A stretch of 64,000 nucleotides of DNA from JACPNO01 sp963825405 (GTDB taxonomy: Bacteria > Acidobacteriota > Terriglobia > Bryobacterales > Bryobacteraceae): contig CAWGTB010000002.1 of assembly GCA_963825405.1 (NCBI GenBank), forward strand, positions 1 through 64,000. Reading direction: 5' to 3'. Below, piece by piece: positions 8,288 through 16,767 of this stretch (within the stretch, counting starts at the first letter, position 1; every line of letters starts with the position of its first letter). A program made the translations under genes and the position numbers. The notes beneath the pieces were generated by a model that made no database searches, had not been told where the DNA came from, and was given only the letters and a program-made list of their open reading frames with translations.

Positions 8288-8983
8288 CTAGAAGTGCACT
8301 TTCAATTCCCCGAAACTTTCCAACACCAGCAGCCGCTCGTGATTCTCCGGCACGGCTTCTTTCTCCAGCCCCCATGTTCGCGCATGCGGGATGAAGACCG
8401 CTTTGAGCCCGGCCGCCAGCGCTGGATTGATATCCGACTTCGGGCTGTTGCCCACCATCCAAGTGCGCGCCGCATCCAGCTCCCGCTCAGCCGCCAGACC
8501 CGCATAGGCAGCCGTGTCTTTTTCCTTCACGATGGCGGTGTGGCCAAAGTACGCCGCGAGGCCGCTGCGATCGATCTTGAGCTTCTGCTCCTCAGGATGG
8601 CCCTTCGTGAACAGCGTCAAATCGTGCCGTCCCGCCAGATACGCGAGCGTCTCTTCCACGCCCGCCATCAGTTCCATCGGGTGATCCAGAATGCGCTCCG
8701 CGAGTGTCATGATGCGCGCCAGATCATGCTCGGCGTATTCCCGCTCCGCCAGCCGCTGATAGCATTGCCGCAAATTTCTGCCGAAATTGGCCGCGCCATA
8801 GCCATGAGTCTTAATGTTCGCCAGCTCGATCTCGTCCAGTACGGCGCGAATCTCCGGCGCCGAGAGCGAGGAATGGTCCAGATATTCCACGAATTCATCG
8901 AACGCCTGCTCGAAGAACACGTTGTTCTCCCACAGTGTGTCGTCCGCGTCGATAAGCAGGTGCTGCCGGCCGGCGGGCTTCAT
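8288..8983 (-). CDS. HAD-superfamily hydrolase
   Basis: From ATG 8983 the protein is 231 residues. The N-terminal HAD motif I is LLIDADDTLW, motif II lies in LTLFTKGHP, the conserved lysine precedes DTAAYAG, and motif III/IV is WMVGNSPKSDINPALAAG. This matches cytosolic phosphatases acting on small phosphorylated metabolites; the substrate is unknown. The frame is open further upstream, but ATG 8983 overlaps the tonB stop codon as ATGA, which strongly supports it as the start and implies translational coupling. Confidence 0.85.
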   Translation of the reverse strand: MKPAGRQHLLIDADDTLWENNVFFEQAFDEFVEYLDHSSLSAPEIRAVLDEIELANIKTHGYGAANFGRNLRQCYQRLAEREYAEHDLARIMTLAERILDHPMELMAGVEETLAYLAGRHDLTLFTKGHPEEQKLKIDRSGLAAYFGHTAIVKEKDTAAYAGLAAERELDAARTWMVGNSPKSDINPALAAGLKAVFIPHARTWGLEKEAVPENHERLLVLESFGELKVHF

Positions 8984-10731
8984 CGGCGGGAAAGGCGGGG
9001 AGCCAGGCGAAACGGGATTTCGACCACCACGTCCACCGGCATCGGTTTGCCGTCGCGTTCGGCGGGAGAGAATTCCCATTTGAGCAGCGCTTCGGTGGCG
9101 CTGCGGTCCAGGCGCTCGTCCACACCATGCAGCAATTGGACTTCTTCCACCCGGCCGTCTGCACGAATCACTCCGGAAAGCCGGACCTTCCCCTCGACCC
9201 GCTCGTCAATGGCGGCGGGAATATATTTCGGATCGACTTTATGCAGCGGCATGGGCGGGCGCAGGCCACGGTTCTGCCTGGTGGAAGGCTCGTGCTCCGC
9301 AAACCAGAGAATCCAGCTCCCTTCATAACTGGTGATATTGGGCATTTGCACGGCCATGGTGTAAACCTCGCGGCCGTTGAAGCGCGGATCGGGCGCCTGC
9401 GTCAGACGAATGGCCCCTGGCGCGTCGAGCGGATTTTCCGATGACGCCGGCGTGGGGGAGAGCGAATGGATCGACGCCAGCACGTTTTCCGGAGACGTGG
9501 GCGCAAGTTTAGCCAGCAGTATGGGCTTCGCGGCCGAGCCCTCGCCGTTGCGAATAGTCAAACCCGGTACCGAGAGCCGTGTGCCTTCGGTCGATCCGGT
9601 TCCACCCACCAGGCCGTTAGCGTTCGGTCCTGCGGAGAAACGCGCGCCGCTCGCATCCGGCAAGGCTCCCATTTTGCCGGAGGGATTCAATCCCACGACG
9701 GCGATATCCACATTGCCGTAAGCGGCCGCGGCATTGAGCGAGGGCGCGTCATCTAATGCCGGAGCCGAGGCATCGCCTCCCGCAGCGCCGCCTGTCTTGC
9801 CATTCGATCCTGCTGGCGCCACAAAGTTCTTCGGCTTGGGCTTATTGGCCAGCGCGGCGGCGAGCGAAGCATCGGCCACTCCGGTAACAGCGCCGCCGGC
9901 AGAATTCGACGAGGCCGCTCGGACCGCAGGCGCATCCGGCAAATTGGCTTGCGCGGGAGCAACAGGCTGAGCGGAGGGCGCGGCAGGCGGCACGAAATTT
10001 TTCGCTTTGGGCTTATTGGCCAGCGCACCTGCGACATTTTCCGCCAGCAGCGGCGTGCGCTCAGAGCGCAGCGTGCTGGCGATCGCAGGCGCCTCCGGCA
10101 GCGCTGTTGGCGCTTTGGCAACTTGCGGCGGCGCAGCCTTGGGAGCGACAAAATCCTTGGGCTTTGGCCGGGCAACCTTGGCTGCGGCGAAAACCAGCGG
10201 CTCGATCTTCGGCGTCTTCGCCATTATCGGCGGAGGCGCGGGCAACTCCGGCGCGGGCTGCACGGCTTTCTTGATCACAGGCGGCGGAGTGAACAGGCGC
10301 CGCGGCGGCCCCGGCGGCGGAGGCAGAATGCGCGGCATCCGGAACGACAACAGATTGGGCGACGGCGTCTCCAACTCCGGCTTGATCTGCGGCGAGGGCC
10401 GCCACACCAGCCGCTTGCCGGAAGGGGCGTCGGGCGGGTTGGCCACGATGCTCTGCGGCATGCGCACTTCGGCGTTTTCTACGGGATGCGGGTCTGCTTC
10501 GCGCGAAGAGACCGCCGGAAGCTGTTTGCGGAAATCGTACCAGACAATTTTGCGCTCGTTGGGCGCGATTACCTGCTCGTACAGAGACTTAGGCCGTTGC
10601 CGCTCCGGAAGCGGGCCGAGAACCACCAGCGCCAGCACGGCGCCGTGAACGACCAGCGAGAATGCGATCGGCAGCGGCCGTGGCCCCGAACCAGGCGGCG
10701 CCTGGCCGGCGGCGAGAACGAGCAGTCTCAT
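8980..10731 (-). CDS. TonB-like energy transducer with long proline-rich spacer
   Basis: A 583-residue protein with a short cytoplasmic N-terminus, a membrane anchor near residues 22-41 (IAFSLVVHGAVLALVVLG), a spacer of about 400 residues rich in Pro, Ala and Lys, and a C-terminal TonB domain. That domain includes KYIPAAIDERVEGKVRLSGV and EALLKWEFSPAERDGKP. It would pass proton-motive force to outer-membrane receptors. The spacer holds three copies of a K-P-K-x-K-N/D-F-V-x-P motif separated by about 55-80 residues. It is coupled by ATGA overlaps to the upstream Lon-domain gene and the downstream HAD gene. No ExbB/ExbD is visible. Confidence 0.9.
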   Translation of the reverse strand: MRLLVLAAGQAPPGSGPRPLPIAFSLVVHGAVLALVVLGPLPERQRPKSLYEQVIAPNERKIVWYDFRKQLPAVSSREADPHPVENAEVRMPQSIVANPPDAPSGKRLVWRPSPQIKPELETPSPNLLSFRMPRILPPPPGPPRRLFTPPPVIKKAVQPAPELPAPPPIMAKTPKIEPLVFAAAKVARPKPKDFVAPKAAPPQVAKAPTALPEAPAIASTLRSERTPLLAENVAGALANKPKAKNFVPPAAPSAQPVAPAQANLPDAPAVRAASSNSAGGAVTGVADASLAAALANKPKPKNFVAPAGSNGKTGGAAGGDASAPALDDAPSLNAAAAYGNVDIAVVGLNPSGKMGALPDASGARFSAGPNANGLVGGTGSTEGTRLSVPGLTIRNGEGSAAKPILLAKLAPTSPENVLASIHSLSPTPASSENPLDAPGAIRLTQAPDPRFNGREVYTMAVQMPNITSYEGSWILWFAEHEPSTRQNRGLRPPMPLHKVDPKYIPAAIDERVEGKVRLSGVIRADGRVEEVQLLHGVDERLDRSATEALLKWEFSPAERDGKPMPVDVVVEIPFRLAPRLSRR

Positions 10732-11357
10732 AATCCAGGCGGCATGGTGCTATGTCCATTGAGCGGCGCCAATTTCTTCACCCGGGCGGTGTGGCGCAGC
10801 TTGGGAACATGATTGGCCAGGTACGACGCCAGCCGCTTGAGCCGATCGCTCTCCGAGCGGTTGCGCAAAAGCAAATGCAGAAAATCCAAGTCTTCCAAAG
10901 CCTGCGCCAGTTGAAAGCTGAGCTGCGGATCGGTCACCACCGGGTCGGGCGCCTGCTGAAATTCCCCCGCCGCCAACAGGTCGCGGTATTGCACCAGCGC
11001 CTTCTCCTGCAGCTCGAGCGCAGCCGGGCCCGGGTCGTCATCGTCGAAGAACTCGACCTCGCCTTGCAGGTAAGGTTTCTCCTCGTTCAAGCCGACGACC
11101 TCGAAACGGCGGCAGCCGCGCGTGAGCACGTCCATCTGCCCGTCGTCATAGCGCTTGGTCACTTCTTCTACCCGCACCGTGCAGCCGGCGTTGACGATAC
11201 CATCGTCTTTGGAGAGAACCACGCCGAACTCGGAGTGGGCGCGAATGGCTTCGCCGACCATCTCCTTGTAGCGCTCTTCAAAGATATGCAGCGGCAGGGG
11301 TGTGCGTGGAAAAACCACGACTTGCAACGGAAACAGGGGCAGCAGGTCCGGCCGCAT
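10728..11357 (-). CDS. Lon substrate-binding (LON N-terminal) domain protein
   Basis: A 209-residue protein consisting of only the Lon N-terminal substrate-recognition domain (LPLFPLQVVVFPRTPLPLHI followed by EERYKEMVGEAI), without ATPase or protease domains. Such stand-alone proteins are common in bacteria, but their role is not settled. ATG 11357 is preferred over longer open frame because homologues begin at the LPLFPL segment and a -10-like CATAAT sits just upstream. The stop codon overlaps the tonB start as ATGA. It is divergent from the SDR gene with only 43 bases between. Confidence 0.85.
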   Translation of the reverse strand: MRPDLLPLFPLQVVVFPRTPLPLHIFEERYKEMVGEAIRAHSEFGVVLSKDDGIVNAGCTVRVEEVTKRYDDGQMDVLTRGCRRFEVVGLNEEKPYLQGEVEFFDDDDPGPAALELQEKALVQYRDLLAAGEFQQAPDPVVTDPQLSFQLAQALEDLDFLHLLLRNRSESDRLKRLASYLANHVPKLRHTARVKKLAPLNGHSTMPPGL

Positions 11358-11400
11358 GATACTATTATGACTTTTCGCCGCCAGGTTTTGTGATGCATCC

Positions 11401-12177
11401 ATGGATATCAAAGGTAAAGTCGTTTTAATTACAGGCGCATCGGAAGGAATTGGCGCCGCGTGCGCGCGAGCCTTCGAACGCCGCGGAGCTCGCCTCTCCC
11501 TGATCGCCCGCAACGAGGCAAAGTTGGCGCAAGTGGGTGGACCAGACACCCTGCGCGTCGCCGGAGATGTTACCGACGATGCCACGCGGCAATCTCTAGT
11601 CACGCGCACTCTGGAACATTTTGGCTCGATCGACGTGCTGATCAATAATGCCGGCATGGGATTTTATGCGCCGGCTTGGCGGGCTCCGCTGCCCGACGCC
11701 CGCCGCATGTTCGAGCTCAATTTATTCGCGCCTCTGGCCATGGTTCAGTTGGTCGTGCCGCATATGCGTGAGCGGCAAAGCGGGACCATCGTCAATGTAG
11801 GCTCAGTCGCGGGGAAAATCAATCTGCCCTGGTTTACGCTCTACTCCATGTCGAAGTACGCGCTGGGCGCCTTCACCGATGGGCTGCGCGGCGAGCTAAA
11901 ATCTTCCGGCATTCACGCCATGATGGTTTGTCCGGGATATGTGGACACCAATTTTCAGGCGCACGCTTTGGGCCGCCGGCCGCCTGGCTTCATTCAAAAT
12001 GCCAAGGGCGCGCTCGCCATCACCGCCGATAAGTGCGCCGAAGCGATCGCGCGCGGCGTGGAACGCGACAAGCGGACGGTGCTGGTGCCGCGCGTGCTAT
12101 GGCTGCTAATTGCGGCGGCGCGCCTGGCGCCTGGTTTCGTCGAAGGCCGCATGGCAGCCATCAATCGCACGCCGTAG
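11401..12177 (+). CDS. Short-chain dehydrogenase/reductase (SDR)
   Basis: A 258-residue classical SDR. The NAD(P)-binding motif is TGASEGIG at residues 11-18, NNAG follows near residue 81, the catalytic serine lies in NVGSVAG, and the YxxxK pair is in LYSMSKYALG. CPGYVDTNF is the usual C-terminal loop. The C-terminus ends in a hydrophobic helix (LWLLIAAARLAPGF), so membrane association is possible. The substrate is unknown. Shikimate kinase follows 8 bases after the stop, suggesting one transcript. Confidence 0.9.
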   Translation: MDIKGKVVLITGASEGIGAACARAFERRGARLSLIARNEAKLAQVGGPDTLRVAGDVTDDATRQSLVTRTLEHFGSIDVLINNAGMGFYAPAWRAPLPDARRMFELNLFAPLAMVQLVVPHMRERQSGTIVNVGSVAGKINLPWFTLYSMSKYALGAFTDGLRGELKSSGIHAMMVCPGYVDTNFQAHALGRRPPGFIQNAKGALAITADKCAEAIARGVERDKRTVLVPRVLWLLIAAARLAPGFVEGRMAAINRTP

Positions 12178-12185
12178 TCTTTTCC

Positions 12186-12717
12186 ATGATCCTGAAGCTC
12201 AAGCGCACGCCGGGCATTTATCTGGTGGGTTTCATGGCCGCCGGCAAAACTACCATCGGACGCAGGCTGGCCGAGCACCTCGGCTGGCGTTTTGTGGATC
12301 TCGATGAAGACATTGAAGCGCAGCAGCAACGGACCATCGCCGAAATCTTCGACACGCGCGGCGAAGCCGAATTCCGCCGTATCGAAAACGAGGCGCTCAC
12401 TGACCGCGTCCGCGCCGTTGAGCGGGGCACGGCGACGGTGGTGGCGTTGGGTGGCGGAGCCTTTGCGCAAGATGCCAACTTCCAATTGGTATCCGATCAC
12501 GGCGTCGCTATCTGGCTGGATTGTCCCGCCGAAACCGCCTGGCGGCGCGTGGCCGAAACGTCGCACCGGCCGCTGGCCCGCGACCGCGCAAAATTTCAGG
12601 AGCTGCTACGCGGCGCGGCGCGATTTCTACGCGCGCGCCGATGGCCGCATCGAAATCACTTCGGACGATCCGGCCGTGGCCGTCGACGCCATTCTGGCTT
12701 TGTTGAAGCTGGCATGA
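12186..12717 (+). CDS. aroK: Shikimate kinase (one frameshift)
   Basis: The enzyme phosphorylates shikimate in aromatic amino acid synthesis. The product from ATG 12186 has the P-loop GFMAAGKTTIGR, the shikimate-binding DLDEDIE, EFRRIE and the GGG loop VVALGGGAF. The LID-region arginine motif SHRPLARDR follows. Near 12605 the frame must shift by one base to continue into the typical C-terminal helix (RRDFYARADGRIEI), ending at TGA 12715-12717. That stop forms an ATGA overlap with the glycerate kinase start, so the break is most likely one inserted base in the sequence. Without it the frame would fuse to the next gene. Confidence 0.85.
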
Positions 12718-14051
12718 GCGGCGAACGGACCTTGCGAAAGCATGCGCAGCAGATTTTTCGCGCCGCGCTCGCCGCGGCCGATCCCGGTAAAGCCGTCGCG
12801 CGCCACTTGCGCGTGCAAAACGGCGTACTGATCGCGGGTAAAACGCGCTACCGCTTGCGCGACTTCGACAAGATTCACGTCATCGGCGCTGGGAAAGCCG
12901 CGGCGGCGATGGCAGCCAAAGCGGGGCCGTGGGGAAAACAGCAGGGCGCGGCGTTTCTCAACGTCAAATACGGACATGCGCTCCCGAAACTACGCTGGAT
13001 CGAGCAGAACGAATGCGGACACCCGGTGCCGGACGCCAATGGCGTGCGCGGCGCGGAGCGCATCGCGCAAATCGCGACGGACGCCGGGCCGCGCGATCTG
13101 GTGATCTGCCTCATGTCCGGCGGCGCTTCCGCTCTGCTGCCGCTGCCCGCGGCGCCGGTCACGCTGGAAGAAAAGCAGGCCACTACCAAACTGCTGCTGG
13201 CTTGCGGCGCGAACATTCACGAGATCAACGCCGTGCGCAAACACATCTCGCGCATCAAAGGCGGGCAACTGGCCGCTATGGCGTCACCGGCTCGCGTGCT
13301 GGCGCTGATTCTCTCCGACGTCGTGGGCGACGATCTGGACGTGATCGGCTCCGGCATCACCGCGCCCGATGCATCCACATTCGCCGATGTGCAGGGCATT
13401 TTGAGCAAGTACGCCATCGAGAAGAAAGTGCCGGCGGCCGTGCGCGAACGCATCACGCTGGGCATGCGCGGCGAGATTCCGGAGACTCCCAAGCCCGGTC
13501 ATCCGGCGTTTGCGCGCACGCAGAACCTGATTGTCGGCAGCAACGCGCAGGCGGTCGACGCCGCGCAAACGAAGGCGCGCGAGCTGGGCTATCGCACGCT
13601 CATTCTGTCGACCGAAATCGAAGGCGAAACGCGCGACGTCGCGCGCATGCACGCCGCCATTGCCAAGGAAATTTTGAGCCGCGGACGGCCAGTGAAGCCG
13701 CCGGCCTGCGTAATCAGCGGCGGCGAAACCACCGTCACGCTGCACGGGCCTGGCCTGGGCGGACGCAATCAGGAATTCGCGCTAGCCGCGGCTATCGATA
13801 TTGCCGGCCGGGAAAATGTCGTGATCCTCAGCGGCGGCACCGACGGCTCCGACGGCCCAACGGATGCCGCGGGCGCCATCGCCGACGGACACACGCTGGC
13901 GCGCGGCATCGAGAAAGGCCTGAGTGCGCAGCATGCGCTCGCGCAGAACGATTCCTATCACTTTTTCCAACCGCTGGGCGATTTGCTGATCACCGGCCCA
14001 ACTGGCACCAACGTTATGGACGTCCACCTGATTCTGGTGGGAGGTCGCTGA
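12714..14051 (+). CDS. Glycerate 2-kinase (MOFRL family)
   Basis: A 445-residue protein starting at ATG 12714, in ATGA overlap with shikimate kinase. It phosphorylates D-glycerate using ATP and feeds lower glycolysis. Family features are HVIGAGKAAAAMA, CLMSGGASALL, the HEINAVRKHISRIKGGQLA segment, ISGGETTVT, GPGLGGRNQEFAL and the C-terminal TGPTGTNVMDV region. Length agrees with GckA/TtuD-type enzymes. A half copy of the dispersed CGCAGAGA repeat begins six bases after the stop codon. Confidence 0.92.
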   Translation: MSGERTLRKHAQQIFRAALAAADPGKAVARHLRVQNGVLIAGKTRYRLRDFDKIHVIGAGKAAAAMAAKAGPWGKQQGAAFLNVKYGHALPKLRWIEQNECGHPVPDANGVRGAERIAQIATDAGPRDLVICLMSGGASALLPLPAAPVTLEEKQATTKLLLACGANIHEINAVRKHISRIKGGQLAAMASPARVLALILSDVVGDDLDVIGSGITAPDASTFADVQGILSKYAIEKKVPAAVRERITLGMRGEIPETPKPGHPAFARTQNLIVGSNAQAVDAAQTKARELGYRTLILSTEIEGETRDVARMHAAIAKEILSRGRPVKPPACVISGGETTVTLHGPGLGGRNQEFALAAAIDIAGRENVVILSGGTDGSDGPTDAAGAIADGHTLARGIEKGLSAQHALAQNDSYHFFQPLGDLLITGPTGTNVMDVHLILVGGR

Positions 14052-14056
14052 AGTTG

Positions 14057-14099
14057 CTTACGGTTTTCTCTGCGTTCTCTGCGTCTCTGCGAGAAATGT
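14057..14099. repeat. Dispersed CGCAGAGACGCAGAG repeat, half copy 3
   Basis: Identical over 43 bases to 7814-7856 but lacking the opposite arm. It lies between convergent genes and overlaps the 3' end of the minus-strand gene, where it encodes the last 13 residues and the stop codon. Confidence 0.85.
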
Positions 14100-14429
14100 G
14101 TTCGCGCTTGGCTCTTGGAAATTAAGCAAAGCAGCCGTGGCCGCGAGCAGCGTGACGCCCAGGCCAAGCGGCAACAGCCAATGCAATTCGGCGTAGGAGT
14201 GAATCGCAGGCCAATACCAGACCGCGACACCGGGCAGGCCGAGCGCGGCCGCTATCCCCGCTACTTTTTGCACGATGGCGATGGGACGTAGCGCGCGCTC
14301 TTCGACATTTCGCCGTTCAAGCCATTGGGCGCGTAGCCAGATCGCCACGGGATCGGGCAGCGCCGGCGCGGCAGTTTCCTCCGCCAATTTCCGCATTCCC
14401 AATGCAACCAGTTTTTCCGGATCTCTCAT
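14058..14429 (-). CDS. Small membrane protein in ECF operon; tail encoded by a repeat
   Basis: A 123-residue protein with a charged N-terminal half (residues 1-50) and two predicted membrane helices (about 55-75 and 82-101). Its last 13 residues, TFLAETQRTQRKP, are read from the dispersed CGCAGAGA repeat, so the natural C-terminus was probably replaced when the repeat inserted. It overlaps the sigma-factor gene by ATGA and could be its membrane anti-sigma partner, but it lacks a zinc-finger motif. This role is inferred from position only. Confidence 0.65.
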   Translation of the reverse strand: MRDPEKLVALGMRKLAEETAAPALPDPVAIWLRAQWLERRNVEERALRPIAIVQKVAGIAAALGLPGVAVWYWPAIHSYAELHWLLPLGLGVTLLAATAALLNFQEPSANTFLAETQRTQRKP

Positions 14430-14992
14430 GCCTCACCTTCCGTAAATCCATGCCGTCGCAGAATGCCTGCCAGCCGGTTGCGCGCCCGAAACAACGAAAC
14501 GCGCACGCTCTTCTCTGCCAAATTCAAAATCTCCGCCATCTCGCGATGATCGTATCCCTCCACGTAAGCCAGCCAGAGCAGCGCGCGCTCCCGCGGCTTG
14601 AGCTCGCCGAAAAAGCGTTCCATGTCGGTTTTGAGGTTGGGATTTGCAAGCGTTGGCTTGCGGAATAAAAACTGTAGCGAACGCAGCGCGTCGAGACGCC
14701 GGTGTTTCCACTCGTCGTAGATGAGCCGGGTAGCCGCGCGAAACAGATACGCCTTCAATTGCGGTTCGCTCAGAGGCGGCAAGTGCGTCCGCAGCAGCCG
14801 CAGGTAGGCTTCCTGGAGCAGGTCTTCGGCGCCGATTGGGTCTCCGGAAACGCGCCGGATGTAAGCCTGCAACGCGGGAGCCGTGCGCCGGTAGAAACTC
14901 TGAAACGCGGCTGCGTCCAGGGGTTCGGCCGCCGCGGCGACAGCTCCGCCGTTTTCAGCCGCAAGCTCCGGGACCACCACCGCGCGCGTCAT
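14426..14992 (-). CDS. ECF-family RNA polymerase sigma factor
   Basis: A 188-residue sigma-70 family protein of the extracytoplasmic-function group. Region 2 is visible in GAEDLLQEAYLRLLR and AYLFRAATRLIYDEWKHRR. Region 4 is LKPRERALLWLAYVEGYDHR followed by a helix-turn-helix (EMAEILNLAEKSVRVSLFRA). The gene starts right after the stop of the upstream membrane-protein gene (TAA then ATG) and overlaps the following gene by ATGA, forming a tight three-gene operon that is presumably self-regulated. Confidence 0.9.
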   Translation of the reverse strand: MTRAVVVPELAAENGGAVAAAAEPLDAAAFQSFYRRTAPALQAYIRRVSGDPIGAEDLLQEAYLRLLRTHLPPLSEPQLKAYLFRAATRLIYDEWKHRRLDALRSLQFLFRKPTLANPNLKTDMERFFGELKPRERALLWLAYVEGYDHREMAEILNLAEKSVRVSLFRARNRLAGILRRHGFTEGEA

Positions 14993-15445
14993 TTACTTAT
15001 TCAGCGGAAGCAAACCCCAGCTTCGCGACAACCGGTAAGAAATCGCCGAGGACGCGAGAAAACCAATCCCCAGCGAGAGAGTCAGTAGGCCGATCACGAC
15101 CGGCCCCTCTTTATCGCTGTGAATCACTCCCCGGATGGACATGAAGCCGAACCCCAGCAGCGTCAGAATCACTCCGATTTGCGTGGATCGCAGAATGCCT
15201 TCGGCGGGACGCGTCCTGGCCGGCGGATCATCGAGCGAACCAATCAACTGCACGCCGCCGGGCGTCTGCAGGAAATCCGTCAACTCCTGTCCGGAAGCAA
15301 ATTTCTCGATCAGCTTATGGTGAACGTCGCTCTGCATCCTGGCTATCGCCTGGCGCCGCCGGGACTCGGCAATCGTGACTGCCACGCGCCAAACCGCCGC
15401 GCACAAGCCCAGGAACATGATCATCGGAATGACATCGGTGCTCAT
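14993..15445 (-). CDS. Membrane protein of unknown function, first gene of an ECF sigma operon
   Basis: A 150-residue protein with three predicted membrane helices: residues 5-25, about 88-108 (IGVILTLLGFGFMSIRGV) and 117-137. Between the first and second is a soluble segment with HHKLIEKFASGQELTDFLQT, a motif seen in uncharacterised proteins next to ECF sigma factors. The stop codon touches the sigma start. It may sense a membrane signal for the sigma factor; this is inferred from position. Confidence 0.7.
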   Translation of the reverse strand: MSTDVIPMIMFLGLCAAVWRVAVTIAESRRRQAIARMQSDVHHKLIEKFASGQELTDFLQTPGGVQLIGSLDDPPARTRPAEGILRSTQIGVILTLLGFGFMSIRGVIHSDKEGPVVIGLLTLSLGIGFLASSAISYRLSRSWGLLPLNK

Positions 15446-15467
15446 TCGTTACCTCCATCCTCACCCG

Positions 15468-16733
15468 CTATAACGCTTCAGCGGCGGGGATGGTTAACAG
15501 CTCATCGCGCCGCGCCATATCGCGGGCGATGGTTCGGGAACCGGCATACAAAACCAGCGCCAGCGCCAAGGCCAGCGCCGGCACGACGAACATAGCCTGG
15601 CGCAGTCCGATGGCTTTAGCAGCTTCGGTGAGGACCGCCGAGCCGGCCGCGCGCCTCGCCATCGCATCGCTGAGCCGCCCGGTAATCACCGGCCCGAAAG
15701 ACGCCCCGCACAGATACATCGCCATGAAGTACAGCGCCATCGTAGTTCCGCGCAGGGCGGGGGCGACGATATCCTGAATCGCGGCGTACACAAAGCCGTA
15801 GTACATGTTCAACCCACCGTAGGCCGCCGAAATCAGCACCAGCGACGCCACCCACGCGCCCGCCGGCTGTAGAATTCCGAGCAATGCCAGCGGTGCTGAT
15901 GCCGCCATTGCCGCCGCTGCGGCCAGCATGCGGCCGTCCTTGCGCCACTGAATGGCACGATCGCCCAGCACACCGCTGGCAGATGCGAAAAACAATCCGC
16001 CGGCGATGCTGCCCACGCCCGTCCACCAGCCCGATTGCCCTACGGAGAGATGGTGGAACCGCGTGAGAAATGCCGGCAGGAATGTAGCCAGTGCATACAG
16101 ATTGAAGTTGAGCAGGGCGCCGGAGGCGATAATCCACCACAGCGTCGGGATGCGCAGCAGCAGGCGCCAGCTTGCTCCCGCGGCCGTTCCGCCTTCCACC
16201 GCGCCGCGCCGGGGCTCGGGCAGCCGCAGCAACATCGGAATGAGCACCAGCGCCGGCAGGGCCGCCACGACTAGAGCCATCCGCCAACCGTAGGCCTGCG
16301 CCACCGGGCCGCTCACCAGGTAACTCAGTCCACTGCCGAGAGGAACGCCCAACATGAAGATCGCCAGCGCGCGCGAACGTCTGGCGGCTGGAAAAAGATC
16401 GCCGATCCAACTGGCGGACGCCGGGGCGCATGCGGCTTCTCCCACGCCCACGCCGAGCCGGGTGAGCAGCAGCATCGGGTAGCTCGCCACCAATGCCGAA
16501 GCCGCCGTGAGCGCGCTCCAGACCGCCATTCCCGTTGCCAGCAGTTTCTTGCGGCTGGCGGAATCCGCCAAGCGCCCGAGCGGCAGCCCGACCACCGCGT
16601 ATAGCACCGTGAACAGCGTGGTGAGGCCTCCGAGTTGGGTGTCGGAGAGATGGAATTCCTTGCGGATCGGCTCGGCGAGGGCGCCCAGTGCGTTCCGGTC
16701 GTAGAAATTCAAAACGTTGATGGCGAACAGCAC
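15468..16733 (-). CDS. MFS transporter (Spinster-like)
   Basis: A major facilitator superfamily protein of about 421 residues and 12 helices. Diagnostic features are the first-helix FAINVLNFYDRNALG, the loop motif GRLADSASRKKLL and the GVGVGEAACAPASASWIGDL segment typical of Spinster-like permeases. The marked GTG start sits close to the first helix; the frame is open for another 15-20 codons upstream without an ATG, so the true start is uncertain. The cargo is unknown. It follows the DUF4097 gene by about 34 bases and is probably the last gene of the sigma operon. Confidence 0.85.
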   Translation of the reverse strand: MLFAINVLNFYDRNALGALAEPIRKEFHLSDTQLGGLTTLFTVLYAVVGLPLGRLADSASRKKLLATGMAVWSALTAASALVASYPMLLLTRLGVGVGEAACAPASASWIGDLFPAARRSRALAIFMLGVPLGSGLSYLVSGPVAQAYGWRMALVVAALPALVLIPMLLRLPEPRRGAVEGGTAAGASWRLLLRIPTLWWIIASGALLNFNLYALATFLPAFLTRFHHLSVGQSGWWTGVGSIAGGLFFASASGVLGDRAIQWRKDGRMLAAAAAMAASAPLALLGILQPAGAWVASLVLISAAYGGLNMYYGFVYAAIQDIVAPALRGTTMALYFMAMYLCGASFGPVITGRLSDAMARRAAGSAVLTEAAKAIGLRQAMFVVPALALALALVLYAGSRTIARDMARRDELLTIPAAEAL

Positions 16734-16767
16734 TGCCAGCGTGCGCGCGGCGGGCGCGGCTATCGGG

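Noticed and set aside
12605..12605. Programmed ribosomal frameshifting as the cause of the breaks
   Set aside because: There are no slippery heptamers or pseudoknots at the breaks, and unrelated genes show the same insertion type, so shared error is more likely.
12033..14051. Fused shikimate kinase-glycerate kinase reading frame of 672 residues
   Set aside because: The fusion comes from a single-base frame change. The alternative frame restores the shikimate kinase C-terminus and an ATGA start-stop overlap with glycerate kinase.
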